From CAVUCH01 sp963763095 (lineage in GTDB: Bacteria; Acidobacteriota; Vicinamibacteria; Vicinamibacterales; JAENWD01): a stretch of DNA of 64,000 bases. Shown here piece by piece: positions 38,146 through 47,963 of this stretch. Each line of letters opens with the position of its first letter. Position 1 is the stretch's first letter. Where the stretch lies: NCBI GenBank assembly GCA_963763095.1, contig CAVXNR010000033.1, forward strand, positions 9,488 to 73,487, in the 5' to 3' direction. The notes beneath the pieces are model-generated. The model searched no databases and was not told the DNA's origin. It worked only from the letters and a program-made list of their open reading frames with translations. The position numbers and the translations under genes were made by a program.

Positions 38146-39063
38146 ATGGCTCCACGCATTTCGGTCATCATTCCGTTTCGTGACGCCAGGCCGTCTCTGC
38201 CGGCGCTTGTCACGGCCCTCCGATCGCAGACCATCACGTCGGACCAGTTCGAGGTCATTTGGATCGACGACGCGTCGCGGGATGGAGGTGGCCTCTGGCT
38301 GCAGGAGCAGCTGTCGCCAGGATGGCGGCTCATCACCTTTTCCGAGCCACGAGGGTCATACGCTGCGCGCAATAAGGGCGTGCAGGTGGCGACCAGCGAC
38401 AACCTGGCGTTCACAGACGCGGATTGTCGCCCTCATCCGGATTGGCTCGAGCGTGGCCTGATCGCGCTGACCGACGGACCGCGAGCGGCAGGTCGAATCC
38501 AGACGAAACTCTCGGCCGCTCCGTCGCTCGCCGAGATTGTTGACGCCGGCCGGTTCTTTCGCCAACGTCACTACGTGCAGGAGGGCTTTGCCGCGGCAGC
38601 GAATCTGTTCGTGCGGCGGACCGTCTTTGCCGCCGTAGGTGGCTTCGCTGAAGATCTCAAGTCCGGCGGAGACCAGGAGTTCGGGTGGCGATGCTCGAAG
38701 GCGGGTATCCCGATCCACTTTGCCGAGCGTGCGGTTGTCGACCACGCGGCGCGGGCGTCTATTCGCGAGCTTCTGAAGAAGGGAGAACGGGTCGGCTTCG
38801 GTAGTGGCCAGGTGCTGCGGAGCGGTGGCATACCGGCGCGCACGCTCGCGAAGCGTGCGAGAGAACGGTTCAGGATCGTCCGCACGCACCAGGTGAGCGA
38901 TGGAGCGCTTCCGCCCGTCGGCATCGTGCGCTCGTGCTCCGTGACCGCCGTTCATCTGCTCCTGGTCCTGGCAAATGCTGCCGGTGCGCTCAGAGGTCTC
39001 CTTTCTGGCGGAGGGGCGGCGTCTCGTCGCCACGACGCGAGGCACAGTAAGGGTTCAGGATGA
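38146..39063 (+). CDS. GT2 family glycosyltransferase
   Basis: The 305-residue enzyme has a GT-A fold: ISVIIPFRDARPSLPALVTA, VIWIDDASRDGG, YAARNKGVQVATSDNLAFTD and the metal-binding ADCRPHPDWLERG, then GGFAEDLKSGGDQEFGWRCS. A hydrophobic segment near residues 265-285 may anchor it. The 3' end overlaps the next GT2 gene through an ATGA junction, so the pair is coupled. Confidence 0.83.
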   Translation: MAPRISVIIPFRDARPSLPALVTALRSQTITSDQFEVIWIDDASRDGGGLWLQEQLSPGWRLITFSEPRGSYAARNKGVQVATSDNLAFTDADCRPHPDWLERGLIALTDGPRAAGRIQTKLSAAPSLAEIVDAGRFFRQRHYVQEGFAAAANLFVRRTVFAAVGGFAEDLKSGGDQEFGWRCSKAGIPIHFAERAVVDHAARASIRELLKKGERVGFGSGQVLRSGGIPARTLAKRARERFRIVRTHQVSDGALPPVGIVRSCSVTAVHLLLVLANAAGALRGLLSGGGAASRRHDARHSKGSG

Positions 39064-40064
39064 AAGTTCCAAGCTTCTCGGTCGTAATTGAAACTGCAAA
39101 CCTGTCACTGGCCGATCTGGACGGGTTGAAGGAGACTCTCGCCTCGCTGGCAGCACAATCGCTGCCCATTCAGCGCGCAAACGAGGTTCTGCTGGCCGAC
39201 AGCGGGGATGTGCCCGACGAGACGCTTCAGCATTCGCTCGAGGCGTTTCCGTGGGTTCGTCTCCTCCGCCTGCCGGACGGCACCGGGTACGAGGAACTCA
39301 AGATGGCCGGAGCGAGGGCGTCGACTGGCGAAGTCGTCGTGTTTGCGGACGGCGACTGCCTTTATCCGCGCGGGTGGCTCGAAGCACTGCTGTCGCCGTT
39401 CTCCGATGCTGCCGTGTCGGTCGTGGGCGGCGAAACGAGGATAGACGCCCCCGGCCCGTATGGACTGGCGGTCGCAATTGCCGCGAGCTTTCCAGCGCAC
39501 TCGTCGGCGACGGGGCTGTACCGATCCGACAGGTACCATCTCAATAACGTCGCGTTCCGGCGCTCTGTCCTGGAGCACTTACCGATCCCGTCGCGGCGCC
39601 CCTGCTACCGAATGAGCGGTCTGCACGCCGCCGCCCTCCTCGCAGCCGGCTACACGATCCTGCGCCAGCCCGCGGCTCGCGCGGGCCACGCCGCGCCGAA
39701 CGGGCTGTCTCATTTCGTCTGGCGCTTCATCCTGATGGGCTTCGACGGTGTGGTGGTCCCACGCCTGATTGCCGAGGACAGGCACTCTGCCGGCGCGCCG
39801 GGACGTCAGTGGCCGCGAACCGTTGCACTGCTGCGTTTCTGGGCGACGCAAGCCGCGGCAAAATTGCGGGAGGCTGTTCGCGAGAGCCCATCGCGTGTAC
39901 TCACCTTGCCGCTCGCGGCCCCGATCCTTGCCGGGGCGGTTCTGCTGCAGGGGGTGGGTGCGCTCGCGGGCCTCATTGCCCCACGCCGGCTGCTTGCGGC
40001 TGTTCCAGAGGACATCCTGAGCGGCAGCACATGCGAACTGCCGGGTACGAGCGGCCTCGGTTGA
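39060..40064 (+). CDS. GT2 family glycosyltransferase with C-terminal membrane segment
   Basis: The 334-residue protein begins FSVVIETANLSLADLDGLKE, then VLLADSGDVPDET, RASTGEVVVFADGDCLYPRG and the second block DRYHLNNVAFRRSVLEHLPI. A long C-terminal hydrophobic stretch (LTLPLAAPILAGAVLLQGVG) suggests membrane association. Its start codon overlaps the stop of the preceding GT2. Together with the flippase-like protein and the DPM1-like enzyme it forms a small surface-glycan block set inside the ligase/esterase region. Confidence 0.8.
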   Translation: MKVPSFSVVIETANLSLADLDGLKETLASLAAQSLPIQRANEVLLADSGDVPDETLQHSLEAFPWVRLLRLPDGTGYEELKMAGARASTGEVVVFADGDCLYPRGWLEALLSPFSDAAVSVVGGETRIDAPGPYGLAVAIAASFPAHSSATGLYRSDRYHLNNVAFRRSVLEHLPIPSRRPCYRMSGLHAAALLAAGYTILRQPAARAGHAAPNGLSHFVWRFILMGFDGVVVPRLIAEDRHSAGAPGRQWPRTVALLRFWATQAAAKLREAVRESPSRVLTLPLAAPILAGAVLLQGVGALAGLIAPRRLLAAVPEDILSGSTCELPGTSGLG

Positions 40065-40168
40065 CTCCAGCGTCACCGGGACTCACTGGCACGACCGACC
40101 GTTTGATGGTCGAGCACACCGCCCCCGGGGGCTTCCGCCCTGCAATGACACGAGTCGGAACAGCGGCG

Positions 40169-40894
40169 TCACACCTCGCGCAGGTAGTGCCACATCTGGT
40201 GCTTCCAGTACGGCCAGTCATGCCCGCCCTCATGGCCCCAGTCATCCAGGTGATGGTGGATTCCCTTGCTGGCGAGCACGCGTGACAGGTGATACGAGTG
40301 CTCCGGCTTCTCCCAGGGGCCGTTCCCCGTGGCGATGTGAATGTCGCACGTGTTCAGCAGGCCAATCTGTCCCCAGTCGTTCATGCCGCCGACGTAATCG
40401 ATCGGGTTGTTGAAGTAGAAATTCTCGTCGGTCATCCCGTCCATGAACCGCCGCATGTCGTAGAGGCCCGACATCGCCCAGCAGCGTTTCACCGCGTCGG
40501 GGTGCTTGAAGAGCGTGTTCGCCGCATGGAACGCGCCGAGTGAGGCGCCCATCGTCGCGATCGGCAGCAGTCCGCCGGAGTGCGCGTGGATGAACGGGAT
40601 GACTTCCCAGCGGATGTACTCGTCGAACATGCGCTGCATCCAGCTGCGATGGAACGGGTGCGCTCCCGTGTTGTACCAACTGGCGTCGCTGTTGGATCCC
40701 ACCGTGAAGATCTTCACGCGGCCCGCGTCGACGTGCGGCGCGAGCGCCGGGATGAGGCCCATGTTCTCGAGCTCCCACTCCGCGCCTCCGCTGGTTGGAA
40801 AGGCGAGAACGGGCAGGCCGTAGTGCCCGTAGACAATGACGCCCATCTCGCGCCCCACCCGGTGGGAATACCACCGGTGCGATTCCCTCTGCAT
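40169..40894 (-). CDS. Alpha/beta hydrolase, esterase family
   Basis: The 241-residue protein begins WYSHRVGREMGVIVYGHYGL and has VLAFPTSGGAEWELENMGLI, the nucleophile elbow ATMGASLGAFHAANTL (Ser in GASLG) and a final histidine region in DDWGHEGGHDWPYWKHQMWH. It belongs to the putative esterase group that shares a fold with enterochelin esterase and antigen 85, like the hydrolase at 27.3 kb. No signal peptide. It is convergent to the GT2 gene with a 104-base gap containing the 12-base palindrome GCCCCCGGGGGC (40121-40132). Confidence 0.8.
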   Translation of the reverse strand: MQRESHRWYSHRVGREMGVIVYGHYGLPVLAFPTSGGAEWELENMGLIPALAPHVDAGRVKIFTVGSNSDASWYNTGAHPFHRSWMQRMFDEYIRWEVIPFIHAHSGGLLPIATMGASLGAFHAANTLFKHPDAVKRCWAMSGLYDMRRFMDGMTDENFYFNNPIDYVGGMNDWGQIGLLNTCDIHIATGNGPWEKPEHSYHLSRVLASKGIHHHLDDWGHEGGHDWPYWKHQMWHYLREV

Positions 40895-41101
40895 GCAGGC
40901 TCCTCGATCGGCCGCGGCCGGGGCGCGTCGGCCCGGCTTCTCACAGTCAATTACAGCCGGCCGGGCCCCCTTGGTCCCAGCTCGACACGGTCAGCACAGT
41001 CTAGTGTAGGGTGTGGGCCCGAAGCGCCCCAGCCAAGGCAGCGCAGGTGATGTCACCGTGAACCGCGGCCGAAGACGTCCCGGCGGCGGAAGGAGAGCCC
41101 G

Positions 41102-41641
41102 TCACCGCGCAGCCTGCGGTCCGTCCGCTCCTGCCGGACCGTAGAGTGCCCGCTCCTCGACCTTGATCCGCCGCACCAGAATCCACGCAAAGGTCACCAG
41201 CGCCAGCGTGCCGGTGAGAATGGCAGACAGGGCGATCGCGACGCCGGCGATCTCGCCCATGACCCCGACGTAGTTCGGATGCCGCATCCATCGGTACGGG
41301 CCACTGGTGACAAGCGGCGCTCCCCGAAGCACCAGCACCCGGAACGACCAGCGCGGGCCGAGCGCCGCAATCGCCCAGAACTTGATCGCCTTCGCGAGGC
41401 CAAAGATCGCGAGCCCCAGCAACACCGCGCTCGACGCCACCGACGCGTGCAGCGCGCCCTCAATCGCCATCAGCACGAACGAGGCGGGGTACGCCACCTG
41501 CATCAGCCGGTACACGTCATCGCCCGGCTCGAGCGCCCCCGCCGCACGCAGCCCGCGCTCGTTGCTCCGAGATAGCTGCAGCTCCCCCAGCATCATGAGA
41601 AAGACCGCAGCGGTGACGAGGGTCGAGATGAGGAGGGGCAT
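41102..41641 (-). CDS. Isoprenylcysteine carboxyl methyltransferase (ICMT) family protein
   Basis: The 179-residue protein has four or five hydrophobic helices and the ICMT SAM-binding block GPYRWMRHPNYVGVMGEIAG followed by a terminal KVEERALYG. Other family blocks are YPASFVLMAIEGALHASV and LGPRWSFRVLVLRGAPLVTS. Bacterial members methylate carboxylates or other groups on small lipophilic substrates; substrate unknown. It lies between the esterase and an ATP-grasp gene on the same strand. It might methylate the ligase product, but this is inference. The 207 bases to the esterase gene show nothing that I can name. Confidence 0.82.
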   Translation of the reverse strand: MPLLISTLVTAAVFLMMLGELQLSRSNERGLRAAGALEPGDDVYRLMQVAYPASFVLMAIEGALHASVASSAVLLGLAIFGLAKAIKFWAIAALGPRWSFRVLVLRGAPLVTSGPYRWMRHPNYVGVMGEIAGVAIALSAILTGTLALVTFAWILVRRIKVEERALYGPAGADGPQAAR

Positions 41642-41656
41642 CGGGAGACCGGGAGT

Positions 41657-41749
41657 AATGAAAAATGCAAAATGAACAATGAAGAACGAGTCACCGCCGC
41701 TGCTTCAGTGATTCTTCATCTTTCATTTTTCATTCTTCATTTTTCATTT
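41657..41749. repeat. Period-7 heptamer repeat with inverted arms (AATGAAN / TTCATTT type)
   Basis: The left arm (41657-41684) reads AATGAAA, AATGCAA, AATGAAC, AATGAAG. The right arm (41715-41749) reads TTCATCT, TTCATTT, TTCATTC, TTCATTT, TTCATTT, the complementary sequence. The arms can pair into a long AT-rich hairpin with a roughly 30-base GC-rich loop. This is the most AT-rich stretch of the window and lies between two minus-strand genes. Confidence 0.75.
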
Positions 41750-41758
41750 CACAACTGG

Positions 41759-42964
41759 TCAGGCGGTCGGGCTCTCCGGCACCGGCTGCCATGCCATGAA
41801 CTCGTTCTGGAACCGGGCAGTGTAGGCGGCCAGCAGATCGTCGAGGCGGTGTGAATCGGGGGTGGACAGGATGATGCCCGCATGGTGGTGTTTCTGGATG
41901 CGTGTGACGATCTCGGGCGCATCGTAGCTCGAGAGGTCCGGGTCCGGTTCTCGCGCGAGCGTCAGGACCAGGCCGGCGTAGTCGCTGCGGACCTGGGGCA
42001 GGTGATAGGAGAAATCCTCGCCGGCGATTTCGATGCGGGCCCACTCGCGCCAGAGATTGAGGCCAGTCGCGGCTTCGACAACGTCCACGATGAAGGCGCC
42101 GCCGACGCGGGCCGACGTCTCGAGGAAATACCACCGGCCATCGTCGTGCGCACGGATGAACTCGGCGTGCGTAACCCCCCTAACGAGGCCGAAGGTGGTG
42201 ATGACCTCGCGGTTGAGGGCAGAGAGCGGACCTGCCTCCGGCGCGTCGCGGGGCAGGGTTCGCGTGGTGAAGACGCCGCCGTCGTGTGCAGTGTTGATGG
42301 GCGGGGTGCCGTACTTGTGGGCGGCGTGGCACAGCACCTCCCGCTCCCAGACCACCGAATCGACGTGGTACACGTCTCCAGGCACGTAGTGCTCGAGCAC
42401 GAAGAACGACCGCCGGTCGCCGAGCGCTTCGATTGCCGACCACAGCGCGGTGACGGTGTCGAGGCGCTGGATCCCCATGGCCGCGGCCGACGAGCGTGGT
42501 TTCAGCACGTACGGCCCCGGCACCTGATCGGTGAACTGCGCGATTCGGCTGTCGTTCAGCACGTGCACGAAATCGGGCACGAGGATGCCGGCGTTCCGCG
42601 CCTTGACACGCATGGCGAGCTTGTCCCGAAAGTACCGCGCCGTCGTCTCGCCCATGCCGGGGATCCGGAGGTGCTCGCGCAGCAGTGCCGCCGTCTCGAC
42701 GTCGAAGTCATCGAGCGGGACGATGCGGTCGATCTGACGCGTGCGCGCGATGTGGCTGACGCCCTTCAGCAGGTCGTCCCGCCCGATGTCGCGAGGCAGG
42801 AAGAAGAACTCCTCGACAGCCTCGCGCGGCCACTCGGCATCCCGCAGCGTTTCGGCGGTCAGCAGGAGCACCCGGTGCCCCTGCCGGTGGCACTCGCGTA
42901 GGAATTCGTGACCCTTCTCGAAGGTTGCGATGCACAGCAACGTCAGTGTCGCGGTCGGCGGCAC
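41759..42964 (-). CDS. ATP-grasp domain protein
   Basis: The 401-residue protein starts LTLLCIATFEKGHEFLRECH and follows a carbamoyl-phosphate-synthase-like ATP-grasp order: DDFDVETAALLREHLRIPGM, the GPYVLKPRSSAAAMGIQRLD loop with the ATP-binding lysine, and FVLEHYVPGDVYHVDSVVWE. The metal-binding end is YFLETSARVGGAFIVDVVEA. It would ligate a carboxylate to an amine. GTG at 42964 is the best start (VPPTATL); the open frame continues upstream but encodes nothing family-like. This is the fourth ATP-grasp gene in 13 kb, beside an ICMT gene and an esterase, and may belong to the same pathway as the ligase operon. Confidence 0.78.
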   Translation of the reverse strand: MPPTATLTLLCIATFEKGHEFLRECHRQGHRVLLLTAETLRDAEWPREAVEEFFFLPRDIGRDDLLKGVSHIARTRQIDRIVPLDDFDVETAALLREHLRIPGMGETTARYFRDKLAMRVKARNAGILVPDFVHVLNDSRIAQFTDQVPGPYVLKPRSSAAAMGIQRLDTVTALWSAIEALGDRRSFFVLEHYVPGDVYHVDSVVWEREVLCHAAHKYGTPPINTAHDGGVFTTRTLPRDAPEAGPLSALNREVITTFGLVRGVTHAEFIRAHDDGRWYFLETSARVGGAFIVDVVEAATGLNLWREWARIEIAGEDFSYHLPQVRSDYAGLVLTLAREPDPDLSSYDAPEIVTRIQKHHHAGIILSTPDSHRLDDLLAAYTARFQNEFMAWQPVPESPTA

Positions 42965-43140
42965 GGTCGGAAACCTTTCACGGTGGACAGTAAAAGGAGA
43001 GGATACAACGATAGCGCGGGTGGCGGACGTGGGACGGCGAGGGCTGACGGGGGCGCTTCTGCCCCGGTCGTGCAATGCGATCGACCTGCGCGGCATCGCC
43101 CCGCCGGGGCGGGAAATTTACTGCGCGCCGGGCGCGACCT

Positions 43141-43466
43141 TCAACGTTGCCGCCATGTGGCCGAAACGTGGGCATGCTTCGCGCGCCCCTCCGGCTGGCT
43201 GATGCACACGAGCCGATACAGGCGCCCACCGCCGTTGAACAGGTAGACGAGCACCTGCTCAGGGCCCGCCGGCCCTGTCGGCGTGAATCAGAACGGGTAC
43301 CTCCGCCGCGGGCGCCGGAGCGTCTGTGACACCCGCAGCAGGTGGCGAGTGTGGCTCGCCTGGTGGCGGCAACAGGTCGGATGGAAAGGGCTGCGGGAGC
43401 ATCGTGGCCGCCTGGTTCATGCTCGGCCGGTACGCTACCACTACCGTGACCTCGGCGGGAGTGAGC
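43141..43466 (-). other. Possible small broken gene in the gap upstream of the ATP-grasp gene
   Basis: On the minus strand, two frame pieces can be joined across one surplus base near 43260: AAEVPVLIHADRAGGP followed by EQVLVYLFNGGGRLYRLVCI and ATWRQR-stop. The second piece looks like a real strand-rich C-terminus. No convincing start is seen; MNQAATMLPQPFPSDL near 43420 could be one. The rest of the 43.0-43.5 kb gap shows nothing that I recognise. Confidence 0.25.
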
Positions 43467-43533
43467 GCACCCCCTCGATGCGGTGGTTCTGCGGGCGGAC
43501 GGCGCCGGAACCCGTGCGCTATACTCGAATCCC

Positions 43534-46103
43534 ATGCGGTCATCCGAACGACCGCTGCGTGCGTTGCGGCGGTTGGTGCGTACGTCCGCGCTCGAAGGGA
43601 GCGTGGTCCTGCTGCTGGCGACAACGGCGGTCCTTCCCGCGGAGGCACAGTCGCGGGCGCCCGACGCACAGGTCACACCGGCATCGATCGTTTTCGACGC
43701 CCAGCGCGCCTACCGGTCAGGGCACTACGACACCGTCGAACAGCTGGTCGGACCGCTCGGTGCGAGCGACCCCACCGCCGCGCTGCTGCAGGCGCGAGCC
43801 GCGGCCGCGCGCGGCCGGTATGACGAGGCGCTGAGTCGCCTCGTGCCGCTTGCGGCCGCCGATCGCGGCGGCCCGGCGGCGCTCGAACTCGGGCTCCTGC
43901 AGTGCTCGCTCGGCCGGCGGTCAGAGGCGGAGGCCGTGCTGGAGGCGGTCATCGGGCGCGCCTCGCGGGCCGACGGAGCCGCCACAGGACGTGCGGCGCG
44001 CGCGGCCCATGCGCTCGGGCGCGTGCGGCAGGCCAACGACCTCTTCCGTGACGCCGCCGCGATGGTGGGTGACGACCCTGAACTCCAGACCGCCTGGGGG
44101 GATCTGCTCGTCGAAAAACACCAGAACGCCGATGCCGCCCGATCGTATCGAGCGGCCATCCAAGCTGACCGTGGCTATGCGCCTGCGTATGTCGGCCTCG
44201 GCGAGACGATGGTCGATACCAATCCGCCGATGGCGCGGCAACTCGCCGAGCGGGCGCTGACCCTGAACACGTCCCTGGTTGCCGCGCACGTGTTCGTTGC
44301 GGAACTGGCGCTCAACGACCGCGATACCGCTGCGGCCACAAGCGCGATCGGCCGCGCGCTGTCGGTCAATCCCGCGAGTCTCGATGCGCTTGCGCTGCAG
44401 GCTGCCGTCGCCTGGATTGAAGACCGCATCACCGATTTCGACGCGCATGCCGCGGCCGCCCTCGCCATCAACCCGCGGTTCGGGGCCGTCTACCGTATCG
44501 CCGGCGCGCACGCGGCGCGGCACTACCGGTTCGACGACGCGGTGGCGTTGACCAGGAAGGGTTTGACGATCGATCCGGAGGACACACGCGCCTACGCCGA
44601 GCTCGGGCTGCACCTGTTGCGCACGGGAGACGAAGCCGACGCGCGAGCCGTGCTCGAGCGCGCCTTCCGTGACGACCCGTACGACATCGTCACCTACAAC
44701 CTGCTGGCCTTGCTCGACACACTGGAGACCTTCGTGACCGTGCAGGATGGGCCCCTGACTTTCCGGCTGCACCCGGACGAGGCCGCGGTGCTGCGCGAGC
44801 ATGCGGTCCCACTGGCTCGTCAGGCGCTCAGCACGCTCGGAGAGCGGTATGGGCTGACACCGCAAGGGCCCATCCTGGTCGAGATCTTTCCCCGGCACGA
44901 CGACTTCGCGGTCCGCAACCTCGGGTTGCCCGGCATGATCGGCGCGCTGGGCGCCTGTTTCGGCCGGGTCGTCACGCTCGACTCGCCGAAGGCGCGTCCG
45001 CCGGGCACGTTCAACTGGCAGGCGACGCTGTGGCACGAGCTGGCGCACGTCGTCACGCTGCAGATGTCCAAGCAGCGGGTGCCGCGATGGTTGACGGAAG
45101 GCATCTCGGAATACGAGGAGCAGCGCGCGCGTCCGGAATGGGGCCGCCCGATGCAGGCGCAGTTCGCGCGAGGCGCTGGACCGCGGCGAGGCGGTGCCGC
45201 TCGCCGAGCTCAATGCGGCCTTCAGCGACCCGCAGCGCATCACGCTGGCGTACTACCAGGCCTCGCTCGTGGTGGAACACCTCCTCGCGTCTCATGGCGC
45301 ACAGGCGCTTGCCCGCCTGTTGCGGGCGTACGGCGAGGGCCAGGACACGGACCGGGCCATCCGCGAGTCTCTCGGCGTGCCCATGGCTGCGCTCCAGGAG
45401 ACGTTCACTGCGTTCGTGGAGAAGCGGTTCGCTCCGCTTCGAGCGGCACTGGCCGCGCCCGAAGACGTTGACCTGACGGCGCAGACGTCACTCGAGGCGA
45501 TACGCGCGCTCGCGGCCGAGCACCCCGGCAGCTATCCAGTCCAGATGGCGCTCGCGCAGATCCTCCAGGACGCCGGTGATCGCGAAGGCGCGATGGACGC
45601 GTACGAAACGGCCGATGCGCTGGCGCCCGTGAGCACGGGTGCCGAAAGCCCGCTGGCATTGCTGGCTACCCTCGCGCTCGAAGCCGGCGATCGGCCGCGT
45701 GCGGTCGGCGCGCTGGAACGGCTGGTGGCGCGCGACGGCGACAACGTCGAGGCGGCGCGCCAGCTGGCGGGGCTGCTCGATGAGGAGGCGGATGGGCGCG
45801 CGGCACCTGCGCGCGCAGAGCCGAGTGGCCGAACTCGACCCCTTCGACGCGGCGGCGCACTCGGCGCTTGGCCGCGGGGCGCTCACCGCTGGTGAACTGG
45901 AGACAGCCGCCCGGTGGTTCCGCGTGGCGCTCGCGGCTGGCACGAGCGACCCCGTCTCGGCGCACACGGACCTGGCGGAGGCCTACTGGCGGAGCGGCGC
46001 TCACCTCGACGCCCGCGCGCAGACGCTGGCCGCGCTCGAACTCGCGCCGACCTATCCCCGCGCGCAGGACCTGCTTCTTGCAATCGTGGACGGCGGAAAA
46101 TGA
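43534..46103 (+). CDS. Secreted TPR-repeat protein with peptidase MA-like metallopeptidase domain (two frameshifts)
   Basis: A signal-like N-terminus (VVLLLATTAVLPAEAQS) is followed by TPR-type helical repeats over residues about 60-420. A gluzincin-type domain comes next: LRLHPDEA-like lead, ILVEIFPRHDDFAVRNLGLP, the zinc motif LWHELAHVVTLQMS and the glutamate region WLTEGISEYEEQRAR. More TPR-like helices follow to the end. Surplus bases near 45172 and 45795 break the frame. Peptidase MA-type proteins are secreted or surface metallopeptidases of unknown substrate. The stop overlaps the start of the DUF4159 gene, which places it at the head of the MoxR/DUF58 cluster. Confidence 0.78.
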
Positions 46104-46897
46104 CACGGCGCCTGGTCCTCGCGGTTGTGGTGGCCACGGCGACCATGCTGGCGATTGACAGCACGGCAGTGCAAGAGGCCGAAGCGCAGCTCGTCCGTGA
46201 ATCGCGCTTCGCCGGGCTGCAGTGGACCTTCGTCCGGATCAAGTACACGCGCGAACACCCAGCCGGGTCGCTACCGGATGGAGTACTGGGGCGAGCCCTG
46301 GGCCATCGACGGGCCGGCAGCCGAGCAGAATCTGTCGCGGCGGATCAAGAGCGGTCACGGCCATGGACGTTGCCGATCCGATCGTGTTGACGCTCGAGGA
46401 TCCGAGACTCTGGGAGCATCCGTGGATCTACTTCGTCGAACCCGGGCAACCTGCGCCTCAGCGAGGCAGAAGTGCCGATCCTGCGCGAGTTCCTGCTGCG
46501 CGGAGGGACCGCTACCTTCGACGACTTTCACGGCCCGTACGAGTGGGACAACCTGGTACGCGAGCTGAAGCGCGTGTTTCCCGAGCGGCGAGATCGTGGA
46601 GCTCGGACCATCGCACCCGATTTTCAGCTGCTTCTACAAGCTCGACGAATACCCGCAGATTCCCGGGCTGGGTTCGTTTCTTCAGCGGCCGCACCTGGGA
46701 GAAGGGCGGGTTCATCCCCCACCTCCGCGCGGTCCTCGACGATCGCGAGCGGCCCGATGGTGCTGATCAACTGGAACACCGACATGGGCGACGGGTGGGA
46801 GTGGTCCAATGCCGAGGAGTACCCCGGCTACTTCCGGTACACGGCCGAGGCGTATCGGATGGGCATCAACGAAGTGATCTACGCGCTCACGCATTGA
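46100..46897 (+). pseudogene. DUF4159 domain protein (about six frameshifts as assembled)
   Basis: ATG at 46100 overlaps the upstream stop and starts a signal peptide (MTRRLVLAVVVATATMLAID). Six surplus bases, near 46266, 46353, 46445, 46587, 46673 and 46752, divide the rest. Joined, it reads FAGLQWTFVRIKY, RYRMEYWGEPWAIDGPAAEQ, MDVADPIVLTLEDPRLWEHP, EVPILREFLLRGGTATFDDF, FFSGRTWEKGGF and NWNTDMGDGWEWSNAEEYPG, the conserved DUF4159 order. DUF4159 resembles a GATase1-like fold and accompanies MoxR/BatA clusters. The intact conserved blocks suggest a working gene in the organism. Confidence 0.65.
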
Positions 46898-46928
46898 GCG
46901 CCGGCGCGTGGACCTGGAGCCAGTATTC

Positions 46929-47954
46929 ATGGCGACGAGCGACGTTCCGCTGGAAGGCGTAGCGGAGAAGGTCGGAGCGGGACGGGAGCGGATCCTGACC
47001 GAGCTGCGCAAGGTGATCGTCGGGCAGGACGAGGTGGTCGATCAGGTCCTGATCGCGCTCTTCACGGGCGGCCACTGCCTGATCACCGGCGTGCCCGGGC
47101 TCGCGAAGACGCTGCTGATCAAGACGCTGGCCGAGATCCTCGACCTGAGCTTCAAGCGGATCCAGTTCACGCCCGACCTGATGCCGGCGGACATCACCGG
47201 CACCGAGATCCTCGACGAGGAGCAGCGGCGTGCGCGGCCTGCGGTTCGTCAAGGGGCCGATCTTCGCGCAGATCATCCTGGCCGACGAGATCAACCGCAC
47301 GCCGCCGAAGACGCAGGCGGCGCTGCTCGAGGCGATGCAGGAGTATCACGTCACGGCGGCCGGGCCGCACCTACGAGCTCGAGCGGCCGTTCTTCGTGCT
47401 CGCGACGCAGAACCCGATCGAGCTCGAAGGCACCTATCCGCTCCCCGAAGCGCAGCTCGATCGCTTCATGTTCAACATCGTGATGACGTACCTGAGCGAG
47501 GACGAGGAGGTACGCGTCGTCACGCAGACGACGTCGTCCGCGCGCCCGCGGCCGCAGCGGGTGCTGGCCGGGCGCCGACATCCTGCAGTTCCAGGAGATC
47601 GTCCGCGCAGGTGCTGGTGGCCGAGGACGTGGCGCGGTATGCGGTGCGGCTGGTGGACGCCTCGCGGCCGGGCCGCGCCGCGGCCAGGAACCGCCTCGAC
47701 TTCGTCGAGAAGTGGGTGCAAGTGGGGCGCCGGCCTTCGGGCATCGCAGGCGCTCATCCTCGGCGGCAAGGCGCGCGCGCTGATGCACGGCCGCTATCAC
47801 GTCTCGGTGGCCGACATCCAGGCGCTGGCCACGCCGATCCTCCGGCACCGCATCATCACGAACTTCTATGCCGAGTCCGAGCGGGTGACCTCCGACGGGA
47901 TCGTCTCGCGCCTGCTCGAGGCCGTGCCGCCGCCGAAGAGCGGCCTGGACGTAG
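46929..47954 (+). pseudogene. MoxR-type AAA+ ATPase (about six frameshifts as assembled)
   Basis: The N-terminal 100 residues are intact: EGVAEKVGAGRERILTELRK, Walker A TGVPGLAKTLLIKTLAEI and FTPDLMPADITGTEILDEE. After single-base shifts near 47227, 47364, 47571, 47607, 47726 and the 3' end, the rest reads GPIFAQIILADEINRTPPKT (Walker B), ATQNPIELEGTYPLPEAQLD (sensor 1 and Arg finger) and HRIITNFYAESERVTSDGIV. MoxR ATPases act as chaperones that mature VWA/MIDAS proteins, which fits the VWA genes downstream. ATG 46929 has GGAG at 9 bases. Corrected length about 340 residues, normal for the family. Confidence 0.75.
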
Positions 47955-47963
47955 TGACATGGC

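Noticed and set aside
41657..41749. CRISPR array
   Set aside because: Repeat unit is 7 bases without spacers and no cas gene is present.
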